Assembly (NCBI GenBank): GCA_964468805.1
Contig: CAYXWM010000017.1
Location: 1-43,213, forward strand
Length of the DNA stretch: 43,213 nt
From: CAYXWM01 sp964468805
GTDB taxonomy: Bacteria; Bacillota; Clostridia; Lachnospirales; WRBF01
Direction of reading: 5' to 3'
The stretch's first letter is position 1, and each line of letters opens with the position of its first letter. The position numbers and the translations under genes are program-made. Below, piece after piece: positions 18,425 through 26,406 of this stretch. The notes below the pieces were generated by a model, which made no database searches, was not told the DNA's origin, and saw only the letters and a list, made by a program, of their open reading frames with translations.

Positions 18425-19069
18425 CTATTTTTTATGGGAAATCAATACTCCACCGCCTACCGGCAGAATAGTGGTTTCCAGACATGGATTGTCGGCAACT
18501 TCTTTTAAGAAAGCACGTAGCCTTTGATGTATGGTACGTTGCCTACGAGGAACAAGGCTTCTGTCCCAAGCTACCGTACCGTCAAAGAGTACGTCGTCGG
18601 CTATAAACAAACCGCCTTCTTTTAATAATCGCAAACATTCCGGCAAAAATTGTATATACTGACCCTTTGCGGCATCCAGAAATATAACGTCAAAACTATC
18701 GTTTAAAGTAGGCAAAATTTCTGCGGCATCGCCTTCAAGCAATGTTACTTTATCGGTGATTTTCAAGCGTTCGAAGTTTTTCTTGGCTTGGTTTATCATC
18801 AGTTCGTAGCGATCAATGGTTGTAATATGACCATCTTCGGTTATATATCGTGACATTAAACCGGCGGAAAATCCTATGGCACAACCTATTTCCAAAATTC
18901 TCTCCGGTCGCTTAATGCTGAGAAGAGTACAAAGCAGTCGTGCTGTTTCGGGCGGTATTATGGGCATATTTTTCTTTAAGGCGTCTCTTTGAATCTCGCC
19001 CAAAACCCCATCAAAATAGGGCTGTACCGACAGTAAAAATTGAGTTATACACTCTGTAAAATTGTTCAT
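18425..19069 (-). CDS. trmR: tRNA 5-hydroxyuridine methyltransferase TrmR (O-methyltransferase family 3)
   Basis: 214 residues. Class I SAM methyltransferase of the catechol-O-methyltransferase-like group. Motif I is ERILEIGCAIGFSAGLM, the acidic residue ends HITTIDRYELM, the metal-binding Asp is in DVIFLDAAKGQYIQFL, and ADDVLFDGTVAW follows. The start is preceded by AGGTG. Related enzymes were long called caffeoyl-CoA methyltransferases. The gene order mltG-trmR-trhP matches Bacillus yrrL-yrrM-yrrN/O, where YrrM (TrmR) turns 5-hydroxyuridine-34 into 5-methoxyuridine. The adjacent trhP supplies the substrate modification. The name rests mainly on that synteny. Confidence 0.82.
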   Translation of the reverse strand: MNNFTECITQFLLSVQPYFDGVLGEIQRDALKKNMPIIPPETARLLCTLLSIKRPERILEIGCAIGFSAGLMSRYITEDGHITTIDRYELMINQAKKNFERLKITDKVTLLEGDAAEILPTLNDSFDVIFLDAAKGQYIQFLPECLRLLKEGGLFIADDVLFDGTVAWDRSLVPRRQRTIHQRLRAFLKEVADNPCLETTILPVGGGVLISHKK

Positions 19070-19325
19070 GTTTCACCTATGTGGGTCTGAAATAAAATAT
19101 AGTAGAAGACCTAAGGAGAAAAGCTTTTTTCAGCAAAACAAATCTGTTGCAAAAATATTAATCATATACTATCGTTCAATAACAAAACTTTGCTATCTGA
19201 TTTCCTTTGGCTCTGACAGTGAAAAGGTTTTCTCCCTCAAACTCCTACTTTAAAAAATCCGAACATTAATAAAACTAATACAATATAAAGGAGTTCGGTA
19301 AAAATTTTAATAGAAATATCATGTA

Positions 19326-20399
19326 TTAATATTTTTGTTTGTATTCCGCCTTTGCCTCCAAGAAACGGTTGTAATCGGCGGTAAACTCATGTTCGCCGGT
19401 TTCTTCGTTTTTAATAACAAAGTAGATATAATCAACGTTTGCCGGGTTAAGGGCGGCTTCAAGGCAGGCGGCTCCCGGGTTACTTATGGGCCCGACCGGT
19501 AAGCCGGCGTTTTCGTAAGTATTGTAAGGAGATTTAACCTTCAAATCCGAATCCAGCAAATAAGCACGTTTCTTATCCAAGACGTAAAGAACAGTGGAGC
19601 ACATGGCAAGGTTCATTTTTTGTTCCAAACGGTTATAAATAACTGCCGATGCCAAAGCTCGTTCTTCGGGAACTCGGATTTCCTTTTCTATAACGGAAGC
19701 TATGGTAACCACTTGGTCTGTGGTAAGGTTCATTTCTTTGGCTTTGGCTCTCATATCCGCATCGTAAATTTCTCCGAAGCGAGTAAGCATCTTGTTTATG
19801 ATTTCTTGGGGTGTGGGATTTTCGGAGATAAAGTAAGTATCCGGGAAAAGGTAACCTTCAAGGCGATTTTCTCGCACAGGTACATCCTTTAGGAACTCGT
19901 AATCAAATTCTCCGGTATTGCAGGCATTGATAAATTCTTCACCGGTTACTACTCCCAAATCCTCCAAATAAACGGCTATATCCCGAATGGAATAACCTTC
20001 TCTTATTTGGATTTTAATGTCCTTGGTTTGGGGTATTGCCGGGCGGATTATATCATTTATATCATTAAAGTCCATCTTGGTGGTCAAGGTGTATTCACCG
20101 GACGGAAAAACATTGGACTTGTTTTTCAGTATGGAATCCGCCTGAAATAAAATTGCACTGGTTACCAAGCCTTTGTCTTCCAACATCCTGGAAACATCCC
20201 ATAGCCCGGCGTTTTCGGGTATGGTTATGACTACCTCTTTTTCCGGCTCATCTTTGTTTTTGTTATAAGTTTGAGCTATACCGAAATTGTAGGAATTAAT
20301 GGTAAAAGTATAGATAATCAATGCGGTAATCAGAGCCAAAACTATATTAAAAGTTCCGCCTAAGGTGTCTAAAAGCAATTCCAAATGTTTTCTTTTCAT
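19326..20399 (-). CDS. mltG: Endolytic transglycosylase MltG (YceG-like)
   Basis: 357 residues with a short cytoplasmic start (MKRKHLELLLD), one membrane helix (about 14-36, FNIVLALITALIIYTFTI) and an extracytoplasmic LysM-like plus YceG domain. Family motifs: EGYLFPDTYFI, VTIASVIEKEIRVPEERALA (E of IEKE is the catalytic Glu), AMCSTVLYVL and SPYNTYENAGLPVGPISNPG. MltG cuts nascent peptidoglycan strands and so sets glycan length. The length is normal. It starts the mltG-trmR-trhP neighbourhood. A 256-bp gap to trmR contains no gene. Confidence 0.92.
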   Translation of the reverse strand: MKRKHLELLLDTLGGTFNIVLALITALIIYTFTINSYNFGIAQTYNKNKDEPEKEVVITIPENAGLWDVSRMLEDKGLVTSAILFQADSILKNKSNVFPSGEYTLTTKMDFNDINDIIRPAIPQTKDIKIQIREGYSIRDIAVYLEDLGVVTGEEFINACNTGEFDYEFLKDVPVRENRLEGYLFPDTYFISENPTPQEIINKMLTRFGEIYDADMRAKAKEMNLTTDQVVTIASVIEKEIRVPEERALASAVIYNRLEQKMNLAMCSTVLYVLDKKRAYLLDSDLKVKSPYNTYENAGLPVGPISNPGAACLEAALNPANVDYIYFVIKNEETGEHEFTADYNRFLEAKAEYKQKY

Positions 20400-20449
20400 A
20401 ATAACACAACCTTGTTACTAATCCTTAATTTATGAGGCTTAGTATATAG

Positions 20450-21220
20450 TCAGAAAATTGCAACAAACCACATCAACGTCTCTCCAAGCTCGGTAAAAGC
20501 ACCCAACAAATCTCCGGTTATGCCGCCGAAATGCTTCTTTGTTGAAAAATAGTAAAATACACAATATAAAACTCCTGCCAAAGCTATCAAAGTACCCATA
20601 TAGCCGGCAAAATGCCAAAGCAAATAAAGCGTTACAGAAAAAAACAGGGCCAATATCCAAATGTTGAAAGCTGAATTTGAGTTATACATATTGGATAGGC
20701 TTTCTTTTTTTGCCTGTGGAAAAGTGCATTTCATATAGGCGACCAATATCCGGGAAACGATGGGTATGAAAATAATCATTATAGGGTTAAAATCCCGGTT
20801 GATAAATATTTGAGAAAACAATCCGAAACGAATGAGTATTTGACATACCGCTGTGATTACAGCAAAGGCTCCCACTCCCGAATCGGACATTATTTTCAAT
20901 CTTGTGGGTATATCTTTTCTGGAAAAATATCCGTCTGACGCATCCAAAAGACCGTCAAAATGCAGTCCTCCGGTAATAAACAAAAAATACATAACCATTA
21001 TTACAGCAGACAGGTTTACGCCAAAATTTAAGTACTTAACTATGTTAAACAAATAATACCCAATAACCCCGATTATTAACCCCACTATGGGCAAAGATAT
21101 ATTCATAAACCGGGCATTTTTTGGCGTCCAATTTATCATGGGCATGGGTATTACCGTTAGAAAAGACAGAGAAATGCATATGCTTTGAAGGAAATAATAT
21201 ATGGATTTAATTAAACTCAT
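20450..21220 (-). CDS. cobS: Adenosylcobinamide-GDP ribazoletransferase (cobalamin synthase) CobS
   Basis: A 256-residue polytopic membrane protein with about six helices. The family motifs FITGGLHFDGLLDASDGYFS (about 81-100) and KHFGGITGDLLGAFTELGET (about 228-247) hold the conserved acidic metal-binding residues. It joins adenosylcobinamide-GDP to alpha-ribazole (phosphate) in the last steps of vitamin B12 assembly. Its ATG follows the histidine-phosphatase stop after one base, so the two are surely one operon. No cobU, cobT or cobD lies in the window. Confidence 0.92.
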   Translation of the reverse strand: MSLIKSIYYFLQSICISLSFLTVIPMPMINWTPKNARFMNISLPIVGLIIGVIGYYLFNIVKYLNFGVNLSAVIMVMYFLFITGGLHFDGLLDASDGYFSRKDIPTRLKIMSDSGVGAFAVITAVCQILIRFGLFSQIFINRDFNPIMIIFIPIVSRILVAYMKCTFPQAKKESLSNMYNSNSAFNIWILALFFSVTLYLLWHFAGYMGTLIALAGVLYCVFYYFSTKKHFGGITGDLLGAFTELGETLMWFVAIF

Positions 21221-21221
21221 T

Positions 21222-21830
21222 TTACGGAACCGGTGTGTATTCCACGGCTTTGCCGTCTTGGAATTTTATGCAGAATCCCTCGCCGTTCTTTGTAACCAAT
21301 TTAAGGTCGGTGGACATATTAAATTCCGGGAAAATACTTATCATCAGCTTGGTAATAACGCCGCCGTGGGTAACCACAAAAGCGGATTGTTGATCGTTAT
21401 TATTTAAGTCCTCAAGGATGATATTTATTCCTCTCATAATACGCTCAAGGAGTTGATTAAAAGATTCGCCGTTGGGACAGACTACTTCTCCGGTAGGGTC
21501 GGATACCCAGCTTATGTATTCCGGTAAATCTTTTAAATCCCTATAAGTACGCATTTCAAAATCTCCAAAGTTGCATTCCTCTAATTCGGGTAACTTGGTG
21601 TACGGGATGTTGGGAAAAATCAATTCAAAGGTTTGATTTGCTCTAGTCATGCCGGATGTATAGTGTCTGTCAACTTTAGGGTATTGAACCTTTGTAAGCA
21701 ATTCTTTTATTTCATCTACGCCCTCTTGGCACAGGGGTACATCAGTACTGCCGCTGTACAGCATATCCAGATTTGCCTGTGTTTTAGCGTGGCGAACCAA
21801 ATAAATCAAATGTTCTGTACTTTTTCCCAT
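21222..21830 (-). CDS. cobC: Histidine phosphatase, probable alpha-ribazole phosphatase CobC
   Basis: 202 residues of the phosphoglycerate-mutase-like superfamily. The catalytic motif is YLVRHAKTQAN (RHA rather than the usual RHG), HYTSGMTRANQT supplies the second Arg, LEECNFGDFEM the acidic residue, and VVTHGGVI the second His. The superfamily has many substrates, but the one-base spacing to cobS argues for dephosphorylating alpha-ribazole-5'-phosphate or the cobalamin phosphate. The Gly to Ala change after RH is tolerated in family members. Confidence 0.75.
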   Translation of the reverse strand: MGKSTEHLIYLVRHAKTQANLDMLYSGSTDVPLCQEGVDEIKELLTKVQYPKVDRHYTSGMTRANQTFELIFPNIPYTKLPELEECNFGDFEMRTYRDLKDLPEYISWVSDPTGEVVCPNGESFNQLLERIMRGINIILEDLNNNDQQSAFVVTHGGVITKLMISIFPEFNMSTDLKLVTKNGEGFCIKFQDGKAVEYTPVP

Positions 21831-21914
21831 TGCAACTCTCCTATATCTATTCCTATTTGCGTTGACATTGATTTTTCACTCAAACTAGGTTTTTAAGTTT
21901 CGTTTACATTATAT

Positions 21915-21950
21915 ACGGGAAAACCTCACTATAAGTTTAAGTTTTCCCGT
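21915..21950. terminator. Hairpin after the serine operon
   Basis: A perfect 10-bp stem (acgggaaaac / gttttcccgt) lies just after the DUF1015 stop and before cobC. There is no clear T-run on the minus strand, so termination is probable but not certain. Confidence 0.45.
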
Positions 21951-21955
21951 AAGAA

Positions 21956-23191
21956 TTACTCCAAGCTGTGTATAAATAGTCCGGACAATAATTTTGGCTC
22001 AAACCAAGTAGACTTGGGCGGCATGATTTTGTCCTCATTTGCAATGTCAAACAATTCTTTTATTGAGGTTGGGAACATAGCAAAAGCAACAGTCATTTCT
22101 CCTGAACTTACTCTGTTTTCCAACTCTTTTAAACCGCGTATTCCGCCTACAAAGTCAATACGTTTGTCTGTTCTGGGGTCATTGATTCCCAAAACCGGAG
22201 CAAGAAGTTTGTTTTGTAAGATGGATACATCCAAAGCTTCGATTACATCGGTGGAAAACGGAGGTTTTGCAGTTAAAAGATACCACTCTCCGCCAAGATA
22301 CATTCCAAATTGATGATGTGAACCGGGTTTGCCGGATTCGGCTTTTGATACCGTAAAATTCTTTTCAATTTCAGCAAAAAATTCTTGAGTACTTAGACCG
22401 TTTAAATCCTTAACCACACGATTGTAGTCCATTATCGCCAATTGCTCATCCGGAAAAAGAACGGCAAGGAAATAATTAAATTCCGCATTCGTATCGTACC
22501 CGGGATTTTCTTCACGGCGTTTCATACCTACTTTAACAGCGGAAGCCGCTCTGTGGTGCCCGTCCGCAATATATAAATTGGGTACTTTTTCGAATAATTT
22601 TTGCAAACCGTATATAATTTCGCTGTTATTTATGACCCAAACTTCGTGCCTTACGGCACCGAAGGATATAAAGTCATAAACCTGTTCATTGCCTGCTATA
22701 TAATTATTAATTATAGCATCTATTTCCTTATTTGTCTCGTAAGTCAAGAAAATAGGACCGGTATTTGCATTGCAAATATCCACATGGCGTATACGATCTT
22801 CTTCCTTGTCTGTACGGGTCAATTCGTGTTTTTTGATAGAATTGTTTAAGTATTCGTCTATAGAAGTACAAGCAACCAAGCCCGTTTGAGAGCGTCCGTC
22901 CAAGGTTAGCCTGTAAATATAGAAATTCGCCGTTTCGTCTTGAACAAAAACTTTGTCTTGAATCATTTTGTTTAAGTTGGAAGCGGCTTTTTCGTATACT
23001 TGAGGGCTGTATAGGTCTATGTCCGGATCCAAATCCACCTCTGCTTTGTCCACATGCAAAAACGAATAAGGATTGTTTTTGGTTAATTCTCGGGCTTCCT
23101 TGCTGTTCATTACATCATAAGGCAAAGCCGCCACTTTGGAAGCAAGTTCAGAATCAGGTCTGATTGCTTTAAATGGTTTAACTGTAGCCAT
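21956..23191 (-). CDS. DUF1015 family protein, linked to serine biosynthesis
   Basis: 411 residues, normal for DUF1015. It shows VKPFKAIRPDSELASKVAAL and PYDVMNSKEA, then KHELTRTDKEEDRIRHVD, YIADGHHRAASAVKVGMKRR and a C-terminal KRIDFVGGIRG. The motif DGHHR is like the catalytic site of SerK/SbnI-type free serine kinases, which share a ParB-like fold. It sits one base after serA, with serC upstream, a conserved trio in Clostridia. No serB is in the trio. DUF1015 is therefore a candidate for the missing phosphoserine-to-serine step, or for moving phosphate between serine and a nucleotide; this is inference, not shown by the sequence. Confidence 0.85.
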   Translation of the reverse strand: MATVKPFKAIRPDSELASKVAALPYDVMNSKEARELTKNNPYSFLHVDKAEVDLDPDIDLYSPQVYEKAASNLNKMIQDKVFVQDETANFYIYRLTLDGRSQTGLVACTSIDEYLNNSIKKHELTRTDKEEDRIRHVDICNANTGPIFLTYETNKEIDAIINNYIAGNEQVYDFISFGAVRHEVWVINNSEIIYGLQKLFEKVPNLYIADGHHRAASAVKVGMKRREENPGYDTNAEFNYFLAVLFPDEQLAIMDYNRVVKDLNGLSTQEFFAEIEKNFTVSKAESGKPGSHHQFGMYLGGEWYLLTAKPPFSTDVIEALDVSILQNKLLAPVLGINDPRTDKRIDFVGGIRGLKELENRVSSGEMTVAFAMFPTSIKELFDIANEDKIMPPKSTWFEPKLLSGLFIHSLE

Positions 23192-23192
23192 A

Positions 23193-24338
23193 TCAGTCTC
23201 CTATTAACCTTACACTGAGTACTTCCGGAATTTGTTTTAATTCTTGAACAATATCATTTGCAGTCTTAATTTCGAACAAAGCACAGGCATTGTTTCCGTT
23301 GGATGCCACTGCTTTATCCGCAATGTCTGCCTTAGCCGCTATTTCGCTGATTTTATCCAAAGCAGCGGCCTTGTCTTTGTAAAGCACCGCAAGACGTTTG
23401 TTTCCTGCATCCGGTAAGTAACAGTTGGGGAAATTTACAGAATTTTTTATATTGCCTTTTTCCAAGTAGTCTTTAAGCTGTACTGCCGCCATATAAGCAC
23501 AATTTTCTTCGGATTCTTCTGAAGAGGCACCAAGATGGGGTATGGTAATTAGATTTTCGCAACCCAAAACATCTTCGGTTGGGAAATCGGTTACGTAGCA
23601 ACTTACTTTTCCTGAATTAAGTGCATTTTTAACGGCCGTACTGTCTACCAAATCTGCACGGGACATATTGATAATTTTAACGCCGTCTTTCATCATTGCT
23701 ATTGTTTCATCGTTAACCATTTTTTTGGTTTCGGAATTCAAAGGAACATGAAGGCTGATATAATCGCAATCTTTATAAATTTCTTTGGGGTCGGAAACTT
23801 TGGTAAAGTTACCTTCGGGTACGATAAAGGGGTCAAAACCCACTACTTCCATGCCCAAAGCAACGCCTGCGTTGGCAACCAATAAACCTATGGCACCCAA
23901 GCCGATTACGCCTAATTTTTTGCCCATGATTTCTGTTCCGGCATAAGCTGATTTTTGTTTTTCAACTTCTTTGGCAACGTCTTTAACTTCGCTGTTATCT
24001 TTAAGAGATTGGCACCAATTGATACCTTGAACAATTTTACGGGAAGATAACATTAAAGCCGCTATTACCAATTCCTTAACAGCGTTTGCATTGGCACCGG
24101 GAGTATTAAAAACAACTATTCCGTTATCTGTGCATTTTTCTATGGGAATATTGTTTACGCCGGCACCGGCACGGGCTACAGCCAAAAGGCTTTCCGGCAG
24201 TTGCATTTCATGCATATCCGCACTGCGAACCAAAACTCCGTTTGGATTTGTCTCTTTATCGCAAATTTCATAGTTTTCAGCTGGAAGATGAACAAGTCCG
24301 TTTTGAGAAATTTTATTTAGTGTAAGAATTTTAAACAT
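23193..24338 (-). CDS. serA: D-3-phosphoglycerate dehydrogenase SerA
   Basis: 381 residues. A D-2-hydroxyacid dehydrogenase making 3-phosphohydroxypyruvate, the first step of serine synthesis. Seen: NAD-binding GVIGLGAIGLLVANAGVALG, SRADLVDSTAVKNAL (active-site Arg region), ITIPHLGASSEESEENCA (catalytic His) and a short ACT-like C-terminus ALFEIKTANDIVQELKQIPE. The short form with about 70 residues after the catalytic core is common in Firmicutes. It is followed by DUF1015 after one base and preceded by serC with a 220-bp gap containing a strong hairpin. Confidence 0.92.
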   Translation of the reverse strand: MFKILTLNKISQNGLVHLPAENYEICDKETNPNGVLVRSADMHEMQLPESLLAVARAGAGVNNIPIEKCTDNGIVVFNTPGANANAVKELVIAALMLSSRKIVQGINWCQSLKDNSEVKDVAKEVEKQKSAYAGTEIMGKKLGVIGLGAIGLLVANAGVALGMEVVGFDPFIVPEGNFTKVSDPKEIYKDCDYISLHVPLNSETKKMVNDETIAMMKDGVKIINMSRADLVDSTAVKNALNSGKVSCYVTDFPTEDVLGCENLITIPHLGASSEESEENCAYMAAVQLKDYLEKGNIKNSVNFPNCYLPDAGNKRLAVLYKDKAAALDKISEIAAKADIADKAVASNGNNACALFEIKTANDIVQELKQIPEVLSVRLIGD

Positions 24339-24470
24339 ATATATCGCCTCTTGTTCAATATATTTTTATTATAACCCAAAATGTCGTATTTGTACATATA
24401 AACTAACCGGTGGTTGGTATTAAGATTTAATCCGGATTTTCGGTTATCTTTTTCTGAGTTTATAGCATTT

Positions 24471-24494
24471 GGGGAGATATAAAGTTATCTCCCC
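24471..24494. other. Hairpin between serC and serA
   Basis: ggggagata and tatctcccc form a perfect 9-bp GC-rich stem with a 6-nt loop in the serC-serA gap. No T-run follows on the minus strand. It may tune read-through or protect mRNA ends rather than stop transcription. Confidence 0.5.
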
Positions 24495-24558
24495 GGAAGT
24501 TTTGATACTGATTAGAGTATCAATTATTTGATATATTTTTAACAAAGCTTATCGTAAA

Positions 24559-25635
24559 TCAGTTTTGTGTTTCGAACTTCTTCATAAAGTCAATTAATGC
24601 TTTTACACCTTCAACAGGCATAGCATTGTATATGCTGGCACGCATACCGCCAACGCTTCTGTGACCGGCTAAGTTTACAAAGCCTGAAAATTTTGCTTCC
24701 TTGATGAATTTTGCGTCCAATTCTTCGTTTCCGGTTACAAAAGGTATGTTCATTAAAGAGCGGTCTTTTCCGGCTACTGTGGAGTTAAACATTTTGGAAT
24801 TATCCAAGTAGTCATAGAACATACCGGCTTTTTCTTCGTTGACTTTTTGCATAGCCGCTACGCCGCCCATGGCCTTAATCCATTCAAAGACCAATTTTGC
24901 AAAGTAAATGGTGAATGTGGGTGGTGTATTGTAAAGAGAATCATTTTCTGCATGAACTTTATAATTAAGGTATGTTGGTGTATCTTCCGGAGCATGACCG
25001 ATTAAGTCGTCGCGAATAATAACTATAGCCATACCGCTTGGTGCAATATTCTTTTGAGCTCCCGCATAAATTACGCCGAATTTGCTTACGTCATATACTT
25101 CTGAAAGTATACAGCTGGACATATCCGTAGCGATAGGCACGTTTCCTGTATCGGGGAGTTCTGTAAATCTTGTGCCGAAGATGGTGTTGTTCATTGTTAT
25201 GTGGAAATAATCGGCGTTTGGATTAAATTTGCTTTTGTCAAGAGTGGGGATATGATTAAAGATTGATTCTTTAGAAGAAGCAACAACGTTTACATCACCA
25301 TAAAGCTTTGCTTCCTGGATAGCTTTAGTTGACCATTGCCCGGTATTCACATAATCCGCAGCTTTGTTTCTAAACAAGTTAATGGGCAACATGGAGAATT
25401 GTAAAGTTGCACCGCCTTGCAAAAACAAAACCTTGTAATTATTGGGGATATTCATAATCTCTCTGAGCAAAGATTCGGCGGATTGGATTATATTTAAAAA
25501 TTCTTTGGAACGATGGCTCATTTCCATAACGGACATTCCCGAATTTTCATATGCCAACAATTCTTTTTGAACCTTTTCCAATACTTCCAAAGGCAATACA
25601 GAGGGACCTGCGGAAAAGTTATAAACTCTGTCCAT
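24559..25635 (-). CDS. serC: Phosphoserine aminotransferase SerC
   Basis: 358 residues from ATG 25635 (MDRVYNFSAGPSVLPLEVLE), preceded by GGAGG; the 26 upstream in-frame codons have no such site. PLP-dependent class V aminotransferase: YKVLFLQGGATLQFSMLPIN, GQWSTKAIQEA, TDMSSCILS with the cofactor Asp, and the PLP lysine in GVIYAGAQKNIAPSGMAIVI. It turns 3-phosphohydroxypyruvate and glutamate into phosphoserine. The C-terminal GHRSVGGMRASIYNAM is typical. It is the first gene of serC-serA-DUF1015. Confidence 0.95.
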   Translation of the reverse strand: MDRVYNFSAGPSVLPLEVLEKVQKELLAYENSGMSVMEMSHRSKEFLNIIQSAESLLREIMNIPNNYKVLFLQGGATLQFSMLPINLFRNKAADYVNTGQWSTKAIQEAKLYGDVNVVASSKESIFNHIPTLDKSKFNPNADYFHITMNNTIFGTRFTELPDTGNVPIATDMSSCILSEVYDVSKFGVIYAGAQKNIAPSGMAIVIIRDDLIGHAPEDTPTYLNYKVHAENDSLYNTPPTFTIYFAKLVFEWIKAMGGVAAMQKVNEEKAGMFYDYLDNSKMFNSTVAGKDRSLMNIPFVTGNEELDAKFIKEAKFSGFVNLAGHRSVGGMRASIYNAMPVEGVKALIDFMKKFETQN

Positions 25636-25659
25636 AATAAACCTCCAAATGATAAAATT

Positions 25660-25674
25660 TTGTGTCAGACACAA
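25660..25674. promoter_or_regulatory. Perfect palindrome upstream of serC
   Basis: TTGTGTCAGACACAA is a 15-bp perfect palindrome (7-bp arms) 25 bp upstream of the serC start, where an operator would block transcription or translation. The motif is not one I can assign to a known regulator. I looked for a T-box (AGGGTGGNACCGCG) in this leader and did not find one. Confidence 0.45.
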
Positions 25675-26057
25675 CGCCATACCAAACGAAAATAAAAGTA
25701 TTCGCTTAGTCAATATTTACCGAAAGTTTTATCGGTAATTGTTGGGTTAATTATAAGCACTGAATAAAGTGCTTTTAATCAGTCTCCACAGCGGCCGCAA
25801 ATATTAAAATAAATTTCGCAGTTTCTCCGCTATATTTTGATTTAGAAAACATAACGGATTATAGGCATATTTATTAACAATATGCCGCGATAACTTATTC
25901 TTTGCCGGGAAAACACCGATTTTCTGTAAAAAAACAGCAGTATTTGACTGTCAAAGCAATATTTTGAAACCGTTGTTAATTTCCGATTATAATACGAAAA
26001 GCGGATTGAAGTCAATGGAAAAGCTGTATAATTATAACCGGAAATTTAATAAAAATG
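25675..26057. other. Divergent intergenic region between serC and feoA
   Basis: About 380 bp with no ORF. It contains small hairpins (aagcactttattcagtgctt at about 25757; ggcatatttattaacaatatgcc at about 25873) and must hold the serC promoter. I could not place that promoter with confidence. Confidence 0.55.
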
Positions 26058-26086
26058 TTGACAAAAGACCGGGGCAATGGTACAAT
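26058..26086 (+). promoter_or_regulatory. Strong sigma-A promoter of feoAB
   Basis: TTGACA (26058-26063), 17 bp, TACAAT (26081-26086): consensus -35, near-consensus -10 and ideal spacing, 84 bp before feoA. Confidence 0.85.
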
Positions 26087-26092
26087 TCCTAT

Positions 26093-26110
26093 AGTTAGTT
26101 TAGACTAACT
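26093..26110. promoter_or_regulatory. Candidate metal-repressor operator of feoAB (DtxR/IdeR-like)
   Basis: agttagtttagactaact: perfect 7-bp arms AGTTAGT/ACTAACT around TTAG, covering the expected transcription start just after the -10. It resembles the DtxR-family box TTAGGTTAGSCTAACCTAA. A repressor bound here with iron would stop feoAB transcription. It is less like a Fur box (GATAATGATAATCATTATC). Confidence 0.6.
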
Positions 26111-26169
26111 CAACGAAACATAACAAAATACACAAAAAAAGTTTATATTCACAGCGAAAGGAGCATATC

Positions 26170-26403
26170 ATGGCTACTATAACTCTTGGTGATATAAACC
26201 TTATGGAAACTGCAAAAATTATCAGCCTCCAATGCGAAGGACCCGTTCGCAGAAGACTTTTGGATATGGGTTTGACACCGAAAACTCAAGTTACCGTTAC
26301 CAATGTGGCACCGTTGGGTGACCCTATTCAAATATCCTTGAGAGGATACGAGCTTTCTCTGCGAAAAGACGAAGCGAAAAATATTATTGTCAACAAGGAG
26401 TAG
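26170..26403 (+). CDS. feoA: Ferrous iron transport protein A
   Basis: A 77-residue SH3-like FeoA: CEGPVRRRLLDMGLTPKTQV and DPIQISLRGYELSLRKDEAK are the usual family blocks. FeoA is a small cytoplasmic partner that supports FeoB. AGGAG precedes the ATG. feoB begins three bases after the stop, so the two are co-transcribed from the strong promoter at 26058. Confidence 0.95.
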   Translation: MATITLGDINLMETAKIISLQCEGPVRRRLLDMGLTPKTQVTVTNVAPLGDPIQISLRGYELSLRKDEAKNIIVNKE

Positions 26404-26406
26404 ACC

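Noticed and set aside
19070..19325. Small gene in the trmR-mltG gap
   Set aside because: The only frame (19062-19253, plus) starts inside trmR on the other strand and shows no conserved pattern.
25636..26057. Serine T-box riboswitch upstream of serC
   Set aside because: I searched the minus strand for the conserved antiterminator motif and did not find it.
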